Shown: positions 43,542 to 53,625 of the stretch, one piece after another | Numbering within the stretch: position 1 is the first letter of the stretch | Layout of the letters: each line of letters opens with the position of its first letter | NCBI GenBank assembly: GCA_002707155.1 | Contig: PAME01000022.1 | Span: forward strand, 28,422-92,421 | Direction of reading: 5' to 3' | From: Crocinitomicaceae bacterium | GTDB taxonomy: Bacteria > Bacteroidota > Bacteroidia > Flavobacteriales_G > Salibacteraceae | DNA length: 64,000 bases | Made by a program: the position numbers and the translations under genes | The notes under the pieces: model-generated | The model's input: only the letters and a program-made list of their open reading frames with translations | What the model was told of the DNA's origin: nothing | Databases searched by the model: none

Positions 43542-45026
43542 ATGAAAATATTGAAATACAGCTTATTAGTAGCACTTATCGGTTTCCTTTCCTCATGTGG
43601 TAAAGAGCAATCCTCTGCTACAGGATGGAATTATAATGACCGCAACAATGGTGGTTTTCAAAAAATGCCGTTTGAGGATCAGGAAACTGGGCCTAATTTA
43701 ATTTTGATTGAAGGCGGTACATTTACGATGGGAAGAGTTGAACAAGACGTAATGTTCGACTGGAATAATTACCCTAGAAGAGTGACTGTTTCTTCTTTTT
43801 ATATGGATGAAACTGAAATAACCAATCATTTCTGGTTGGAATATTTATATTGGTTGGGTCGCGTTTTTGGAGCAGATTATCCCGAAGTTATTGTAAAGGC
43901 GTTACCGGACACTTTGGTGTGGCGAAGCAAATTGGCATACAATGAGCCATACGTAGACTATTATTTGAGACACCCTGCCTACAGAGATTATCCTGTTGTA
44001 GGAGTAACATGGAAGCAAGCAAATGACTTTTGTCTTTGGAGAACTGATAGAGTCAATGAATACATTATGATTCGAGAAGGGATTCTTGAGCATTATGTAA
44101 ATCAGGCAGCTGAAGATAACTTTAATACGGATGCTTACTATGCTGGCCAATATGAAAGTGGTAAAGCTGCAGAAGGTGTTCCTGATTTTAACCCTAATGG
44201 AACGGGGTATCGTAGAGTGAAAATGGAAGATGGTATTATGCTTCCAAAATACAGGCTACCAACCGAAGCAGAATGGGAATATGCTGCTTACGGTTTAATC
44301 GGAAACTCCATAGGTGAGCGTGTAATAGAACGTAGACTCTGGCCTTGGAACGGTCATGCTGTTCGAAACCCGGAAGAAGAGTACATAGGTAGCATGATGG
44401 CTAACTTCAAGCGTGGACGAGGAGATAACATGGGTATTGCAGGAAAATTAAATGATAACGCAGATGTTACTAACCCTGTTTATGCCTACTGGCCGAATGA
44501 TTATGGGTTATACAACATGGCTGGCAATGTGAGTGAGTGGGTAATGGATGTTTATCGTCCTTTAAATACCGAAGACAATGAAGACTTTAGGCCTTTTAGA
44601 GGTAATGTTTATCAAAAATTACTCGTTGATGAAGAAGGCTATGTAGCTGAGAAGGATAGTTTAGGGCGTCTTCAAAAAGTAGATGTAACAGAAGAGGAAA
44701 ACCTTGATCGTAGAAATTACCAACGTGCAGATAACATAAACTTCTTAGATGGAGATTACGAATCGCACATTGATAGATTGCATTGGGGAGATGACTTTGA
44801 AAACACAGAGGAAAACAAAACAGAAACTACATTTATGTATGAGTACGGTAAGAAGTCATTAGTTAATGACGATACACGTGTTTACAAGGGTAGTAGCTGG
44901 AAAGATCGTGCTTATTATATGAATCCTGGAACAAGAAGATTCTTAGAAGAAACTCAGCGTACGTCTTATATTGGATTTAGATGTGCTATGGATAGAGTTG
45001 GCAGCCCTGTTGGCTTAGGGAATTAA
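43542..45026 (+). CDS. gldJ: Gliding motility lipoprotein GldJ
   Basis: Lipobox 'ALIGFLSSCGKEQ'; 'LIEGGTFTMGRVEQDVMFDWNNYPRRVTVSSFYMDETEITNHFWLEYLYWL', 'RLPTEAEWEYAAYG', 'RVYKGSSWKDRAYYMNPGTRRFL'. Start ATG 43542. Confidence 0.93.
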   Translation: MKILKYSLLVALIGFLSSCGKEQSSATGWNYNDRNNGGFQKMPFEDQETGPNLILIEGGTFTMGRVEQDVMFDWNNYPRRVTVSSFYMDETEITNHFWLEYLYWLGRVFGADYPEVIVKALPDTLVWRSKLAYNEPYVDYYLRHPAYRDYPVVGVTWKQANDFCLWRTDRVNEYIMIREGILEHYVNQAAEDNFNTDAYYAGQYESGKAAEGVPDFNPNGTGYRRVKMEDGIMLPKYRLPTEAEWEYAAYGLIGNSIGERVIERRLWPWNGHAVRNPEEEYIGSMMANFKRGRGDNMGIAGKLNDNADVTNPVYAYWPNDYGLYNMAGNVSEWVMDVYRPLNTEDNEDFRPFRGNVYQKLLVDEEGYVAEKDSLGRLQKVDVTEEENLDRRNYQRADNINFLDGDYESHIDRLHWGDDFENTEENKTETTFMYEYGKKSLVNDDTRVYKGSSWKDRAYYMNPGTRRFLEETQRTSYIGFRCAMDRVGSPVGLGN

Positions 45027-45052
45027 TAACAAAACATACTTATTAAAATAGG

Positions 45053-45083
45053 AAAGCCCTCTTGATTCTGTCAAGAGGGCTTT
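45053..45083 (+). terminator. Intrinsic terminator downstream of gldJ
   Basis: AAAGCCCTCTTGA / TCAAGAGGGCTTT, perfect 13-bp stem with 5-nt loop, then GTTATTTTT. Confidence 0.88.
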
Positions 45084-45097
45084 GTTATTTTTATACC

Positions 45098-46375
45098 ATG
45101 ATTACTTTACTTGAAGCTTATAAAGAATGTGCAAGATCAGTGTGCACCGATACACGAAAAACAACCTTAAATTGCTTATTTATTGCTCTCAAAGGTGACA
45201 ACTTTAATGGAAATCAATTCGCAAAACAAGCCTTAACATCTGGAGCAAAGTATGCAGTTATCGACGAGGCAGAATATGCAATTGACGGGAAAACAATACT
45301 AGTATCGAATGCCCTTGCTGCGCTTCAAAGCTTAGCTAATTCATATAGGAAAGAATTTGACATTCCTGTTTTAGGAATTACTGGCTCAAACGGAAAAACA
45401 ACCGCTAAAGAGCTAATTCATGCTGTTATTTCAAAGAAATATAACTGCCATAGTACACCTGGAAACTTCAATAATCACATTGGCCTGCCTCTCACACTGT
45501 TAAGTATGCCAAAAGGCACCGAGTTTTGCATCCTTGAAATGGGCGATAATCATATGGGTGAGATTGCTACATTATCTTTAATTGGAGAACCTACGCACGC
45601 TCTTGTGACCAACGTTGGAAAGGATCATATAGAAGGGTTTGGTTCATTTGAGAACAATAAACTTGCAAAGAAGGAATTATTCGATTACATCAGCAATACC
45701 AATGGCACTGCATTTATTCCAGACTTTGAAGCAGAGGTAAAAAAACTTGCGAATGATGTGGAAAAACAGATTTCTTTTGGAAGCGACTCTTCAAGATACA
45801 AGGTTACTTTTTCAGGTGCAGCTCCCTTTATAAGTTACAAAAATGAATCTGGACAAGAATTTACAACAAAGCTTATTGGTGAATACAATATTTTCAATAT
45901 TCAAATGGCCTATGCAATAGGCAGAGAATTTGGTGTAACTGAAAATGAAATTCATGAAGCAATCTGCAGCTATCAGCCAGCAAATCTAAGGTCCGTTTTT
46001 ATCGAGCAAAACTCAAATGCAATATTTCTAGACGCTTACAATTCTAACCCTTCCTCACTAAATGCCGCTTTAAAAAGCTTCGAAAAGCAGCATTTAAAGC
46101 CATCTCGAGCGGTAATTATTGGAGATATGCTTGAACTCGGTCAGGAAAGTTTAAGAGAGCATCAAGCTATTGTTAACGATTTAACTAAATCTGACATAGA
46201 AGTATATTTAGTAGGGAAAGAATTTGAGAAAACTAACCATGGCCCTTCAATGTACTGGTTTCCGACTAGGGTAGAATTGTTAGAGCATTTTATAGAAAAC
46301 CCTGTACAAAATACTCAAATCCTAATAAAAGGTTCCCGTGGAATTCGTCTAGAAGAGGTATTAGAAGCCTTATAA
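45098..46375 (+). CDS. murF: UDP-N-acetylmuramoyl-tripeptide--D-alanyl-D-alanine ligase
   Basis: 'VCTDTRKTTLNCLFIALKGDNFNGN', 'VLGITGSNGKTTAKELI', 'HSTPGNFNNHIGLPLTLL'. The track start 45062 lies inside the terminator; the ATG at 45098 is preferred. Confidence 0.95.
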   Translation: MITLLEAYKECARSVCTDTRKTTLNCLFIALKGDNFNGNQFAKQALTSGAKYAVIDEAEYAIDGKTILVSNALAALQSLANSYRKEFDIPVLGITGSNGKTTAKELIHAVISKKYNCHSTPGNFNNHIGLPLTLLSMPKGTEFCILEMGDNHMGEIATLSLIGEPTHALVTNVGKDHIEGFGSFENNKLAKKELFDYISNTNGTAFIPDFEAEVKKLANDVEKQISFGSDSSRYKVTFSGAAPFISYKNESGQEFTTKLIGEYNIFNIQMAYAIGREFGVTENEIHEAICSYQPANLRSVFIEQNSNAIFLDAYNSNPSSLNAALKSFEKQHLKPSRAVIIGDMLELGQESLREHQAIVNDLTKSDIEVYLVGKEFEKTNHGPSMYWFPTRVELLEHFIENPVQNTQILIKGSRGIRLEEVLEAL

Positions 46376-47917
46376 TGCTCCTTTCACCAAATCTGACATA
46401 CTTGTTTTAACGGATAAAATATTTCTCAATTCAGAAATAGAAACACGAGTTTGCTTCATTGTGTCTCTGTCTCTTAAGGTTACTGTTTTATTTTCCAGGG
46501 AATCGTGATCAACCGTAATTGCGAAAGGAGTTCCAATTGCATCTTGTCTTCTGTATCGCTTTCCGATCGCATCCTTCTCGTCGTATTGCATGTTGAAATC
46601 TAATTTCAAATCATTAAAGATTTCCTTTGCCATTTCAGGCAATCCATCTTTTTTCAAGAGTGGTAAAATAGCACATTTAACAGGAGCTAGAGCTGGAGGC
46701 AATTTAAGAACAACTCGACTAGACCCGTCTTCTAACGTCTCTTCTAGCAAGGAGTTTGAGAAAATCGCCAAAAACATTCTATCTAACCCTATTGAAGTTT
46801 CTATTACATAAGGAGTATAGTTTTTATTCTCTTCCGGATCAAAATATTGCAGTTTTTTACCGGACTCTTCTTCGTGACTTTTTAAATCAAAATCTGTTCT
46901 TGAATGAACACCTTCTAACTCTTTGAATCCCATTGGAAAGTCAAATTCAATATCGCAAGCAGCATTTGCATAGTGAGCCAGCTTAATATGGTTGTGAATA
47001 CGGTATTTATCAGGATCAATGCCTAGGTTTATATGCCATTTTAATCTTCTTTCTTTCCATTCTTCGTAGGCCTCTAGTTCAGTTCCTGGCTTTACAAAAT
47101 ATTGCATTTCCATCTGCTCAAACTCTCGCATCCTAAAAATAAATTGTCTAGCAATTATTTCATTTCTAAAAGCTTTTCCAATTTGAGCAACTCCAAACGG
47201 AACTTTCATTCTTCCTGATTTTTGGACGTTTAGGAAGTTTACAAAAATTCCTTGGCAAGTTTCTGGTCTCAAATAAATTTTAGAAGAGCCGTCTGAAGTT
47301 GAACCCAGTTCAGTACTAAACATTAAATTAAATTGACGAACATCGGTCCAATTTGATGTTCCTGAAATTGGACAAACTATACCTAACTCTTCAATTAAGG
47401 ATTTAATTCCGGGCAAATCATCAGTCTCAAGTAACTGCCCCATTCTTTTACTTATGTCCTCAATTTTTTGAGTGTATTGAAGTACTCTCGGGTTAGTCGC
47501 AAGAAAAGTGTCCTTATCAAATTCTTCACCGAAACGTTTTGCAGCTTTTTTTACTTCCTTTTCTATTTTCTGAATACGGATTTTCTCCATGTAATCTTCC
47601 AATAAAACATCTGCCCTATACCGCTTTTTTGAGTCTTTATTATCTATCAACGGATCGTTAAAAGCATCAACATGGCCTGATGCTTTCCATGTTTTAGGAT
47701 GCATAAATATTGCAGAATCAAGTCCCACAATATTCTCATTACCATGAACCATGGTTTTCCACCAATATTCCTTGATATTGTTTTTCAATTCTACTCCATA
47801 AATACCATAATCATATGCAGCACTTAAGCCATCATAAATTTCACTTGAAGGAAAAACATATCCGTATTCCTTTGCATGTGATACAATTCTTTTAAGCGGA
47901 TCTTCGTTAACAGCCAT
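46370..47917 (-). CDS. glyS: Glycine--tRNA ligase (alpha2 type)
   Basis: 'RIVSHAKEYGYVFPSSEIYDGLSAAYDYGIYGVELKNNIKEYWWK', 'RPETCQGIFVNFLNV', 'PFGVAQIGKAFRNEI'. Start M at 47917. Confidence 0.96.
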   Translation of the reverse strand: MAVNEDPLKRIVSHAKEYGYVFPSSEIYDGLSAAYDYGIYGVELKNNIKEYWWKTMVHGNENIVGLDSAIFMHPKTWKASGHVDAFNDPLIDNKDSKKRYRADVLLEDYMEKIRIQKIEKEVKKAAKRFGEEFDKDTFLATNPRVLQYTQKIEDISKRMGQLLETDDLPGIKSLIEELGIVCPISGTSNWTDVRQFNLMFSTELGSTSDGSSKIYLRPETCQGIFVNFLNVQKSGRMKVPFGVAQIGKAFRNEIIARQFIFRMREFEQMEMQYFVKPGTELEAYEEWKERRLKWHINLGIDPDKYRIHNHIKLAHYANAACDIEFDFPMGFKELEGVHSRTDFDLKSHEEESGKKLQYFDPEENKNYTPYVIETSIGLDRMFLAIFSNSLLEETLEDGSSRVVLKLPPALAPVKCAILPLLKKDGLPEMAKEIFNDLKLDFNMQYDEKDAIGKRYRRQDAIGTPFAITVDHDSLENKTVTLRDRDTMKQTRVSISELRNILSVKTSMSDLVKGAL

Positions 47918-47965
47918 GTTGACAATTTTGCGCAAGTTTACAATGATTCCTGCTTTTGAAAAGTA

Positions 47966-48601
47966 TTAAAAGTCTATTCTTTTGAGTAAAAACTCCAATT
48001 CGCTAATCATCATTGCAGTTGCACCCCAAATAACCTTACCATTGATCTTATAAACAGGAGCATCAATTGAAAAGTTATGTTTGGAAACCAGCACTTTTTC
48101 AATTGTTTTATTTGCCGTGTCAAGTAATTCTCGAATTAAAACTGGAAGTATAGCACTTACCTCTTTTTCCTCCGGTATAAACTTAAAATCGGCATCAATA
48201 CAAGCTAAGTAGGGTTTTACATAAAAGTTACTCGGCGGAATATAAAGCTCAGACAACTCTCCAATGATTTCCTCAGATTTAAACTTCACTCCCATTTCCT
48301 CTTCAAACTCCCGCAGTGCAGTGGCCTTTAAGTCTAAATCATAAACTTCTTTTCTACCTCCTGGAAAACTAATTTGGCCGCTGTGATGACCATTATAAGT
48401 ATTTCTTTCCATGAGTATGGTATGCCACTGATCATCTGACCTAAACAACAAAACAAGAACAGCGCTTAATTTCGCTGTTTTTACTATTTCATCATAATTT
48501 TGGTCTAGAACTCTTTCCGTAGGAGCCATTACCCTGTGAGCTTCGATAGCCGGCAACCCTTTTGAAATTTCGCGTTTAAGAAGGTTAGGAAGATTTTCCA
48601 T
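47966..48601 (-). CDS. NUDIX hydrolase (CoA-pyrophosphatase-like)
   Basis: 211 aa; 'GQISFPGGRKEVYDLDLKATALREFEEEMGV' Nudix box. Confidence 0.92.
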   Translation of the reverse strand: MENLPNLLKREISKGLPAIEAHRVMAPTERVLDQNYDEIVKTAKLSAVLVLLFRSDDQWHTILMERNTYNGHHSGQISFPGGRKEVYDLDLKATALREFEEEMGVKFKSEEIIGELSELYIPPSNFYVKPYLACIDADFKFIPEEKEVSAILPVLIRELLDTANKTIEKVLVSKHNFSIDAPVYKINGKVIWGATAMMISELEFLLKRIDF

Positions 48602-49956
48602 TAACCAAATAAATCTTCAAACACTTCAACGACAGAGTGAAACGCTTTTATTTCAATTTTATGAGCAGAAACATCAATTCCTTTTAAAGCGTGTTTGGAA
48701 ACCAAAATACAATTGAAGCCAAGTTTTTCTGCCTCTTCTATTCTCTTTTGAAGTTGAGTAACAGGCCTTAATTCTCCTGATAAACCAATTTCAGCAGCCA
48801 AAACCAATTCAGGGTCAAGGGGAATGTCTTCAGACGAGCTCAAAACCGAGCAAACTACAGCCAAATCCATTGCGGGGTCGTCTATTTTCAAACCTCCGGC
48901 AATATTCAAAAACACATCTTTAGCACCTAATCTAAATCCACAGCGCTTTTCAAGAACCGCTAGAAGCATATTCAGTCTGCGCAAATCGAAACCTGTGGAC
49001 GATCGCTGCGGAGTTCCATAAACTGCACTTGAAACTAAGGCTTGAATTTCAATTAAAAAGGGTCGATTACCTTCAATAGAGGCGCCAATACATACGCCAC
49101 TTAAATGACTGCGTTCTTTATTAATTAGAACTTCGTTTGGGTTTTTTATTTCCTTTAGACCCCCACTTACCATTTCAAAAATACCCAGCTCTTGAGCAGA
49201 ACCAAATCGATTTTTTGAGGATCGCAATATTCTGTAAACATGGTTTCTATCCCCTTCAAATTGCAGTACAGTATCAACCATATGCTCCAAAACTTTAGGC
49301 CCGGCAATTGATCCTTCTTTATTTATATGGCCAATTAAGATTACTGGAGTTGCTGTAGTCTTTGCAAAATGAATAATCTCACCTGCACACTCTCGGACCT
49401 GAGAAATACTGCCAGCATAACTTTCTATTTGCTCAGAGGCAATTGTTTGAATTGAATCAATAATAACAAGGGCGGGTTTTGTCTCGCGACACTTTTGAAG
49501 GATAGATTGTAAGTTGGTTTCAGAATAAATTGAGCAATTGCTAGATTTATCAGTAATTCGATCTGCTCTTAACTTAATCTGCGTAGCACTTTCTTCTCCC
49601 GATATATATAAAATCTCTTTATTAAAACGCAAAGAAATCTGTAAAAGAAGTGTGCTTTTACCAATTCCAGGCTCACCGCCTATTAGGATAACCGAACCAG
49701 GTACAATTCCACCGCCAATTACTCTATCGAACTCTTGACTTGCAGTTGGAAAACGAGGAAAATCAGCAACTTTTAAGTCATCAAGTTTAACAATTTCGGC
49801 CTTTTCTAGAAAATCAGTTGATGATTTCTGTTTTTTACCAGTAGTTTTTTCTTCTACATAAGAATTCCACTCGCCACACGAGTTGCATTTACCCATCCAT
49901 TTTGGAGAGCTATTTCCACAATTCTGACAATAGAAAATTGATTTTACCTTAGCCAT
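48601..49956 (-). CDS. radA: DNA repair protein RadA
   Basis: 451 aa; zinc finger 'FYCQNCGNSSPKWMGKCNSCGEWNS', 'LIGGEPGIGKSTLLLQ', 'KNRFGSAQELGIFEM'. Confidence 0.97.
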   Translation of the reverse strand: MAKVKSIFYCQNCGNSSPKWMGKCNSCGEWNSYVEEKTTGKKQKSSTDFLEKAEIVKLDDLKVADFPRFPTASQEFDRVIGGGIVPGSVILIGGEPGIGKSTLLLQISLRFNKEILYISGEESATQIKLRADRITDKSSNCSIYSETNLQSILQKCRETKPALVIIDSIQTIASEQIESYAGSISQVRECAGEIIHFAKTTATPVILIGHINKEGSIAGPKVLEHMVDTVLQFEGDRNHVYRILRSSKNRFGSAQELGIFEMVSGGLKEIKNPNEVLINKERSHLSGVCIGASIEGNRPFLIEIQALVSSAVYGTPQRSSTGFDLRRLNMLLAVLEKRCGFRLGAKDVFLNIAGGLKIDDPAMDLAVVCSVLSSSEDIPLDPELVLAAEIGLSGELRPVTQLQKRIEEAEKLGFNCILVSKHALKGIDVSAHKIEIKAFHSVVEVFEDLFG

Positions 49957-50487
49957 TTATTTATGTGCCTCGATAATTTTTTGTTCCAAAATACTCGTTG
50001 AATAACCAGAAACAAATGGTATCACTTCCACCCTGTTTCCAAGCATTATCATTTCATTACTACCCACAATATAATCCTGTTGATCTGGATCTTTTTGAGT
50101 AACCGAGTAATCTCCTCCTTTCACTAAAATTGAGGGCTCTAGCTCCTTTATTAAACGCAATGGAGTATCGTCATCAAATAACATAACAAAATCTACAAAC
50201 TGAAATGCTGCTAGAATCATTAATCGTTGATTTTCATCTTTAATTGGCCTTGAAACACCTTTTTCTAACCTTCTAACAGAATCATCAGTATTAACTCCAA
50301 CAATAAGCACATTTCCAAGCTGTCTTGCCTTCATTAAATAATCAATATGCCCAAGATGAATTAGGTCAAAACAACCATTTGTAAAAACAGATTGCTTGTT
50401 TTCTAGCTTGAACTCTTCTTTTAATCTAGAAAGGTCATCAAATGAAATTATTTTATGTTCAAGCTTGTTCAATTGCATTTTTTGCAA
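49957..50487 (-). CDS. rfaE2: D-glycero-beta-D-manno-heptose 1-phosphate adenylyltransferase (HldE C-terminal-type, stand-alone)
   Basis: 176 aa; 'FTNGCFDLIHLGHIDYLMKARQLGNVLIVGVNTDDSVRRLEKGVSRP', 'LVKGGDYS'. Confidence 0.9.
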   Translation of the reverse strand: MQKMQLNKLEHKIISFDDLSRLKEEFKLENKQSVFTNGCFDLIHLGHIDYLMKARQLGNVLIVGVNTDDSVRRLEKGVSRPIKDENQRLMILAAFQFVDFVMLFDDDTPLRLIKELEPSILVKGGDYSVTQKDPDQQDYIVGSNEMIMLGNRVEVIPFVSGYSTSILEQKIIEAHK

Positions 50488-51472
50488 GCATTTTATTGTA
50501 AAGTGGCATTAACGCAAAAGACAAGGCGCCAAATACTAGAAGGAGAATCGTTTGAGCCGACCAAACAATCCAACCAAATGCACCTGCCACACCTTCTGAA
50601 ATTCCGTAAAGTGAAAGCACTTGAACTATTGCCAAAGGATATGCGCCTATTCCTCCATTGGTAAGCACCACAGTAAAACCACCCATTACAAAGGCAGTTA
50701 ATACTCCGCCAAAAGGAACGTTATTGGTTTCTGGAAGACTAAAAAAACATAAGTAAAACATAAAAACATACATTACCCAAATAAAAATAGTGTGCCCAAT
50801 AAAAGCCCACTTATCCTTCATCTTAAGTATTGCTGCAACTCCCTGAAAAATTCCGCTAACAAATTCCCTGACTTTAAGAATGAATGGATTTTTAATCCCT
50901 TTACTAAAAAACAGGTAAAACAATGAAACCGCACCAATTGCCATAACTCCCACAAGAACCACAACGATAGTTAATGAGAACTTGTTTTCAATTGCTGTGA
51001 AGATTTCTTCAATTAATCCACCCAAGACTTCTAGCTGAATTAATGCAACTACAATCGTCATTACAATTAAAATTATAAAATCAGCAACGCGTTCTGCAAT
51101 TACGGTCCCCAATAATTTTTCGAAAGGAATTTTCTCATACTTAGACATAACTCCACATCTGCTGAACTCACCCAGTCTTGGAACAGCAAGGTTAACTAAG
51201 TAAGCAATCATTACAGCGAAGAAACTATTCCAAAACTTTGGCTGATAGCCAAGAGGGCGCAGAGTATATTGCCACCGATATGCACGGCTTATATGACTTA
51301 GAATAGCAAAAACTAATGAAAATAATATCCAACCGTAATTTGCATTTTGAAAAGATCTAAGGATTTCTTTTTTTCCCTCTTCGTCAAGCGACTGGGCAAA
51401 ATACCAAATCAAAAATATTCCTAAACCCAGAGGAATAAAAATCTTAGCTAGGTTAAGCAATTGTTTTTTCAC
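50459..51472 (-). CDS. Lysylphosphatidylglycerol synthase TM-region/UPF0104-like membrane protein
   Basis: 337 aa, multi-TM; 'HISRAYRWQYTLRPLGYQPKFWNSFFAVMIAYLVNLAVPRLGEFSRCGVMSKYEKIPFEKLLGTVIAERVADF'. Confidence 0.87.
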   Translation of the reverse strand: MKKQLLNLAKIFIPLGLGIFLIWYFAQSLDEEGKKEILRSFQNANYGWILFSLVFAILSHISRAYRWQYTLRPLGYQPKFWNSFFAVMIAYLVNLAVPRLGEFSRCGVMSKYEKIPFEKLLGTVIAERVADFIILIVMTIVVALIQLEVLGGLIEEIFTAIENKFSLTIVVVLVGVMAIGAVSLFYLFFSKGIKNPFILKVREFVSGIFQGVAAILKMKDKWAFIGHTIFIWVMYVFMFYLCFFSLPETNNVPFGGVLTAFVMGGFTVVLTNGGIGAYPLAIVQVLSLYGISEGVAGAFGWIVWSAQTILLLVFGALSFALMPLYNKMLAKNAIEQA

Positions 51473-51473
51473 G

Positions 51474-51827
51474 CTATGCTTTTAAAGAGTTATTCATTTC
51501 GTTTGGAAATACTAGTGTTGGTTTAAAAGATTTAGCTTCCTCAAAATCTATTAGCGCATAGGAAATAATGATTACTAAATCACCAACCGAAACTTTCCGC
51601 GCAGCCGGACCGTTAAGACATACCTCTCCACTATCCCTTTCTCCAGTAATTACATAAGTTTCAAGGCGCTCACCGTTGTTAATATTTACAATTTGAACCT
51701 TCTCTCCCTCGATTAAATTAGCTGCAATCATCAAAACAGGGTCAATGGTAACACTGCCGATATAATTGAGGTCTGCCTGAGTAACTTTTACTCGGTGCAG
51801 TTTGGACTTTAATACTTGAATTTGCAT
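51474..51827 (-). CDS. panD: Aspartate 1-decarboxylase
   Basis: 117 aa; '[55 protein letters not shown]' with G-S processing site. Confidence 0.95.
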   Translation of the reverse strand: MQIQVLKSKLHRVKVTQADLNYIGSVTIDPVLMIAANLIEGEKVQIVNINNGERLETYVITGERDSGEVCLNGPAARKVSVGDLVIIISYALIDFEEAKSFKPTLVFPNEMNNSLKA

Positions 51828-51857
51828 AATCTGGCCGCAAAATTAACACTAAATAAA

Positions 51858-52703
51858 CTATAACCTCATGTTATCAATTAGGCGAATATTTTCCACCCAA
51901 GCTGCAATAAAAACCATACCGGCCTTACTCTTTAGCTGATTGTAATCACTCAATGTTTCAGCATCAGCTATTGTTAAATATTCTAAGGAAATATTTGAGT
52001 CTAACTCAATTTCACCTATAATTTTCTCCAATGCTGAATGAATTGAATAGTTGCGGGACATGCTTACTACTTGTCTTAAATAGTTATTCAGTCTGGCTGC
52101 TTGAATTAAACCAGAATTACTTAATTGCTCATTCCTACTGCTTAAGGCTAAGCCCTTTTCAGATCTTATAATTTCATTAGCAATAATTTCAATCTCAGGA
52201 AAATAACTATCAGCTAACCTTTTAACAATTAAATATTGCTGATAGTCCTTTAAACCGAAATACGCTTTTTGAGGTCTTACAATTTCAAACAACCTTTTTA
52301 CTACAGTTGTGACTCCTTCAAAGTGCCCTGGTCTATTTGCTCCTTCCATGACCTTCTCAAGGCCTTTTAAGTCAATTTTTGGAGGCTCTTTAAAGTCATC
52401 AGTAGGGTATATATCCTTATCAGAAGGGTGATAAACTACCAGGTTAGGGAATTTAGAGAGTAGTTTCAAGTCTTTCTCCAAATCCCTTGGGTACTTAGCC
52501 AAATCCTCCGAGTTATTAAACTGAGTTGGGTTCACATAAATCGAGCAAACAACGTAGTCATTTTCAAGACAAGCCCTTTCAATGAGCTTTAAATGCCCCA
52601 AATGCAAAGCTCCCATAGTAGGGACAAAGCCAATTGAAAGCGTGTCTTTTGACAAATTAGCGCTCCAAAAATCAAGTTCTGAATTTGAATGAAATACCTT
52701 CAT
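51858..52703 (-). CDS. panC: Pantothenate synthetase
   Basis: 281 aa; 'IGFVPTMGALHLGHLKLIERACLENDYVVCSIYVNPTQFNNSEDLAKYPRDLEKDLKLL'. Confidence 0.96.
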   Translation of the reverse strand: MKVFHSNSELDFWSANLSKDTLSIGFVPTMGALHLGHLKLIERACLENDYVVCSIYVNPTQFNNSEDLAKYPRDLEKDLKLLSKFPNLVVYHPSDKDIYPTDDFKEPPKIDLKGLEKVMEGANRPGHFEGVTTVVKRLFEIVRPQKAYFGLKDYQQYLIVKRLADSYFPEIEIIANEIIRSEKGLALSSRNEQLSNSGLIQAARLNNYLRQVVSMSRNYSIHSALEKIIGEIELDSNISLEYLTIADAETLSDYNQLKSKAGMVFIAAWVENIRLIDNMRL

Positions 52704-52796
52704 TTATAAACTAGACAGCAACCTGCCTTCAATCGAGGTTTAAAGAGCAAAAATGACTATTTTTTTGTACCTTCGCAGCAACTTAAAAACGGATAT

Positions 52797-53624
52797 ATGT
52801 CGGATACTACTAGAGTATTGTTTGTAACCCAAGCCATGCAACCATACTTACCTGAAACAAGAATAACAAAAATTTGTCGGGAATTACCACAAGCTATTCA
52901 AGAGAAAGGGAAAGAAATTCGAAATTTCATGCCTAGGTACGGCAATATCAATGAAAGAAGGCATCAATTGCATGAGGTAATTCGGCTTTCAGGCATGAAC
53001 TTAGTCGTTGATGACCATGATCATCCGCTCATTATTAAAGTGGCTAGTATTCAACCTGCTAAAATGCAGGTGTACTTTATAGACAACGAAGAGTATTTTA
53101 AAAGAAAGTCTGCGTTGACAGACTTGGAGGGAAATGCACATCCTGATAATGATGAAAGAATGATATTCTTTTGTAAAGGCGTAATTGAAACAGTCAAAAA
53201 ATTAGGCTGGGCTCCAGATATCATTCATTGTCATGGCTGGATGAGCTCTTTACTGCCTCTATTCATAAAAAAGGTATACAATAATGAACCAATGTTTGCG
53301 AACTCTAAATTGGTTTATTCTGTTTATGCTGACGAAATAAAAGAACCTGTAAATAAGAAGCTTTTTAACAAACTTGCCTCTGAAAACATTGAGCCAGCAG
53401 ACTATGAAGCCATAAAGAATCCTAGCTACGATGCATTAAATATATTTGGCGCTTCATGCGCTGATGCAGTTATCATCGCTGATGAAAACGCTAGTAGCAA
53501 AGTGGTAGATTACATAAAAACACTGGACAAGCCAGTACTTGATGGTGCAATGGAAGATTACTTTGATGAGTATGATGCATTCTACGATAAAGTAAAAAAC
53601 CTTGAAAATGCTTTGGCTGACTAG
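52797..53624 (+). CDS. Glycogen/starch synthase N-terminal-domain-like protein (single domain)
   Basis: 275 aa; 'RVLFVTQAMQPYLPETRITKICRELPQAIQEKGKEIRNFMPRYGNIN', 'GWAPDIIHCHGWMSSLLPLFIKKVY'. No second Rossmann domain. Confidence 0.82.
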   Translation: MSDTTRVLFVTQAMQPYLPETRITKICRELPQAIQEKGKEIRNFMPRYGNINERRHQLHEVIRLSGMNLVVDDHDHPLIIKVASIQPAKMQVYFIDNEEYFKRKSALTDLEGNAHPDNDERMIFFCKGVIETVKKLGWAPDIIHCHGWMSSLLPLFIKKVYNNEPMFANSKLVYSVYADEIKEPVNKKLFNKLASENIEPADYEAIKNPSYDALNIFGASCADAVIIADENASSKVVDYIKTLDKPVLDGAMEDYFDEYDAFYDKVKNLENALAD

Positions 53625-53625
53625 A

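Noticed and set aside
45062-45097. Upstream TTG start for murF given in the ORF track
   Set aside because: It falls inside the gldJ intrinsic terminator hairpin; the ATG at 45098 gives the normal MurF N-terminus.
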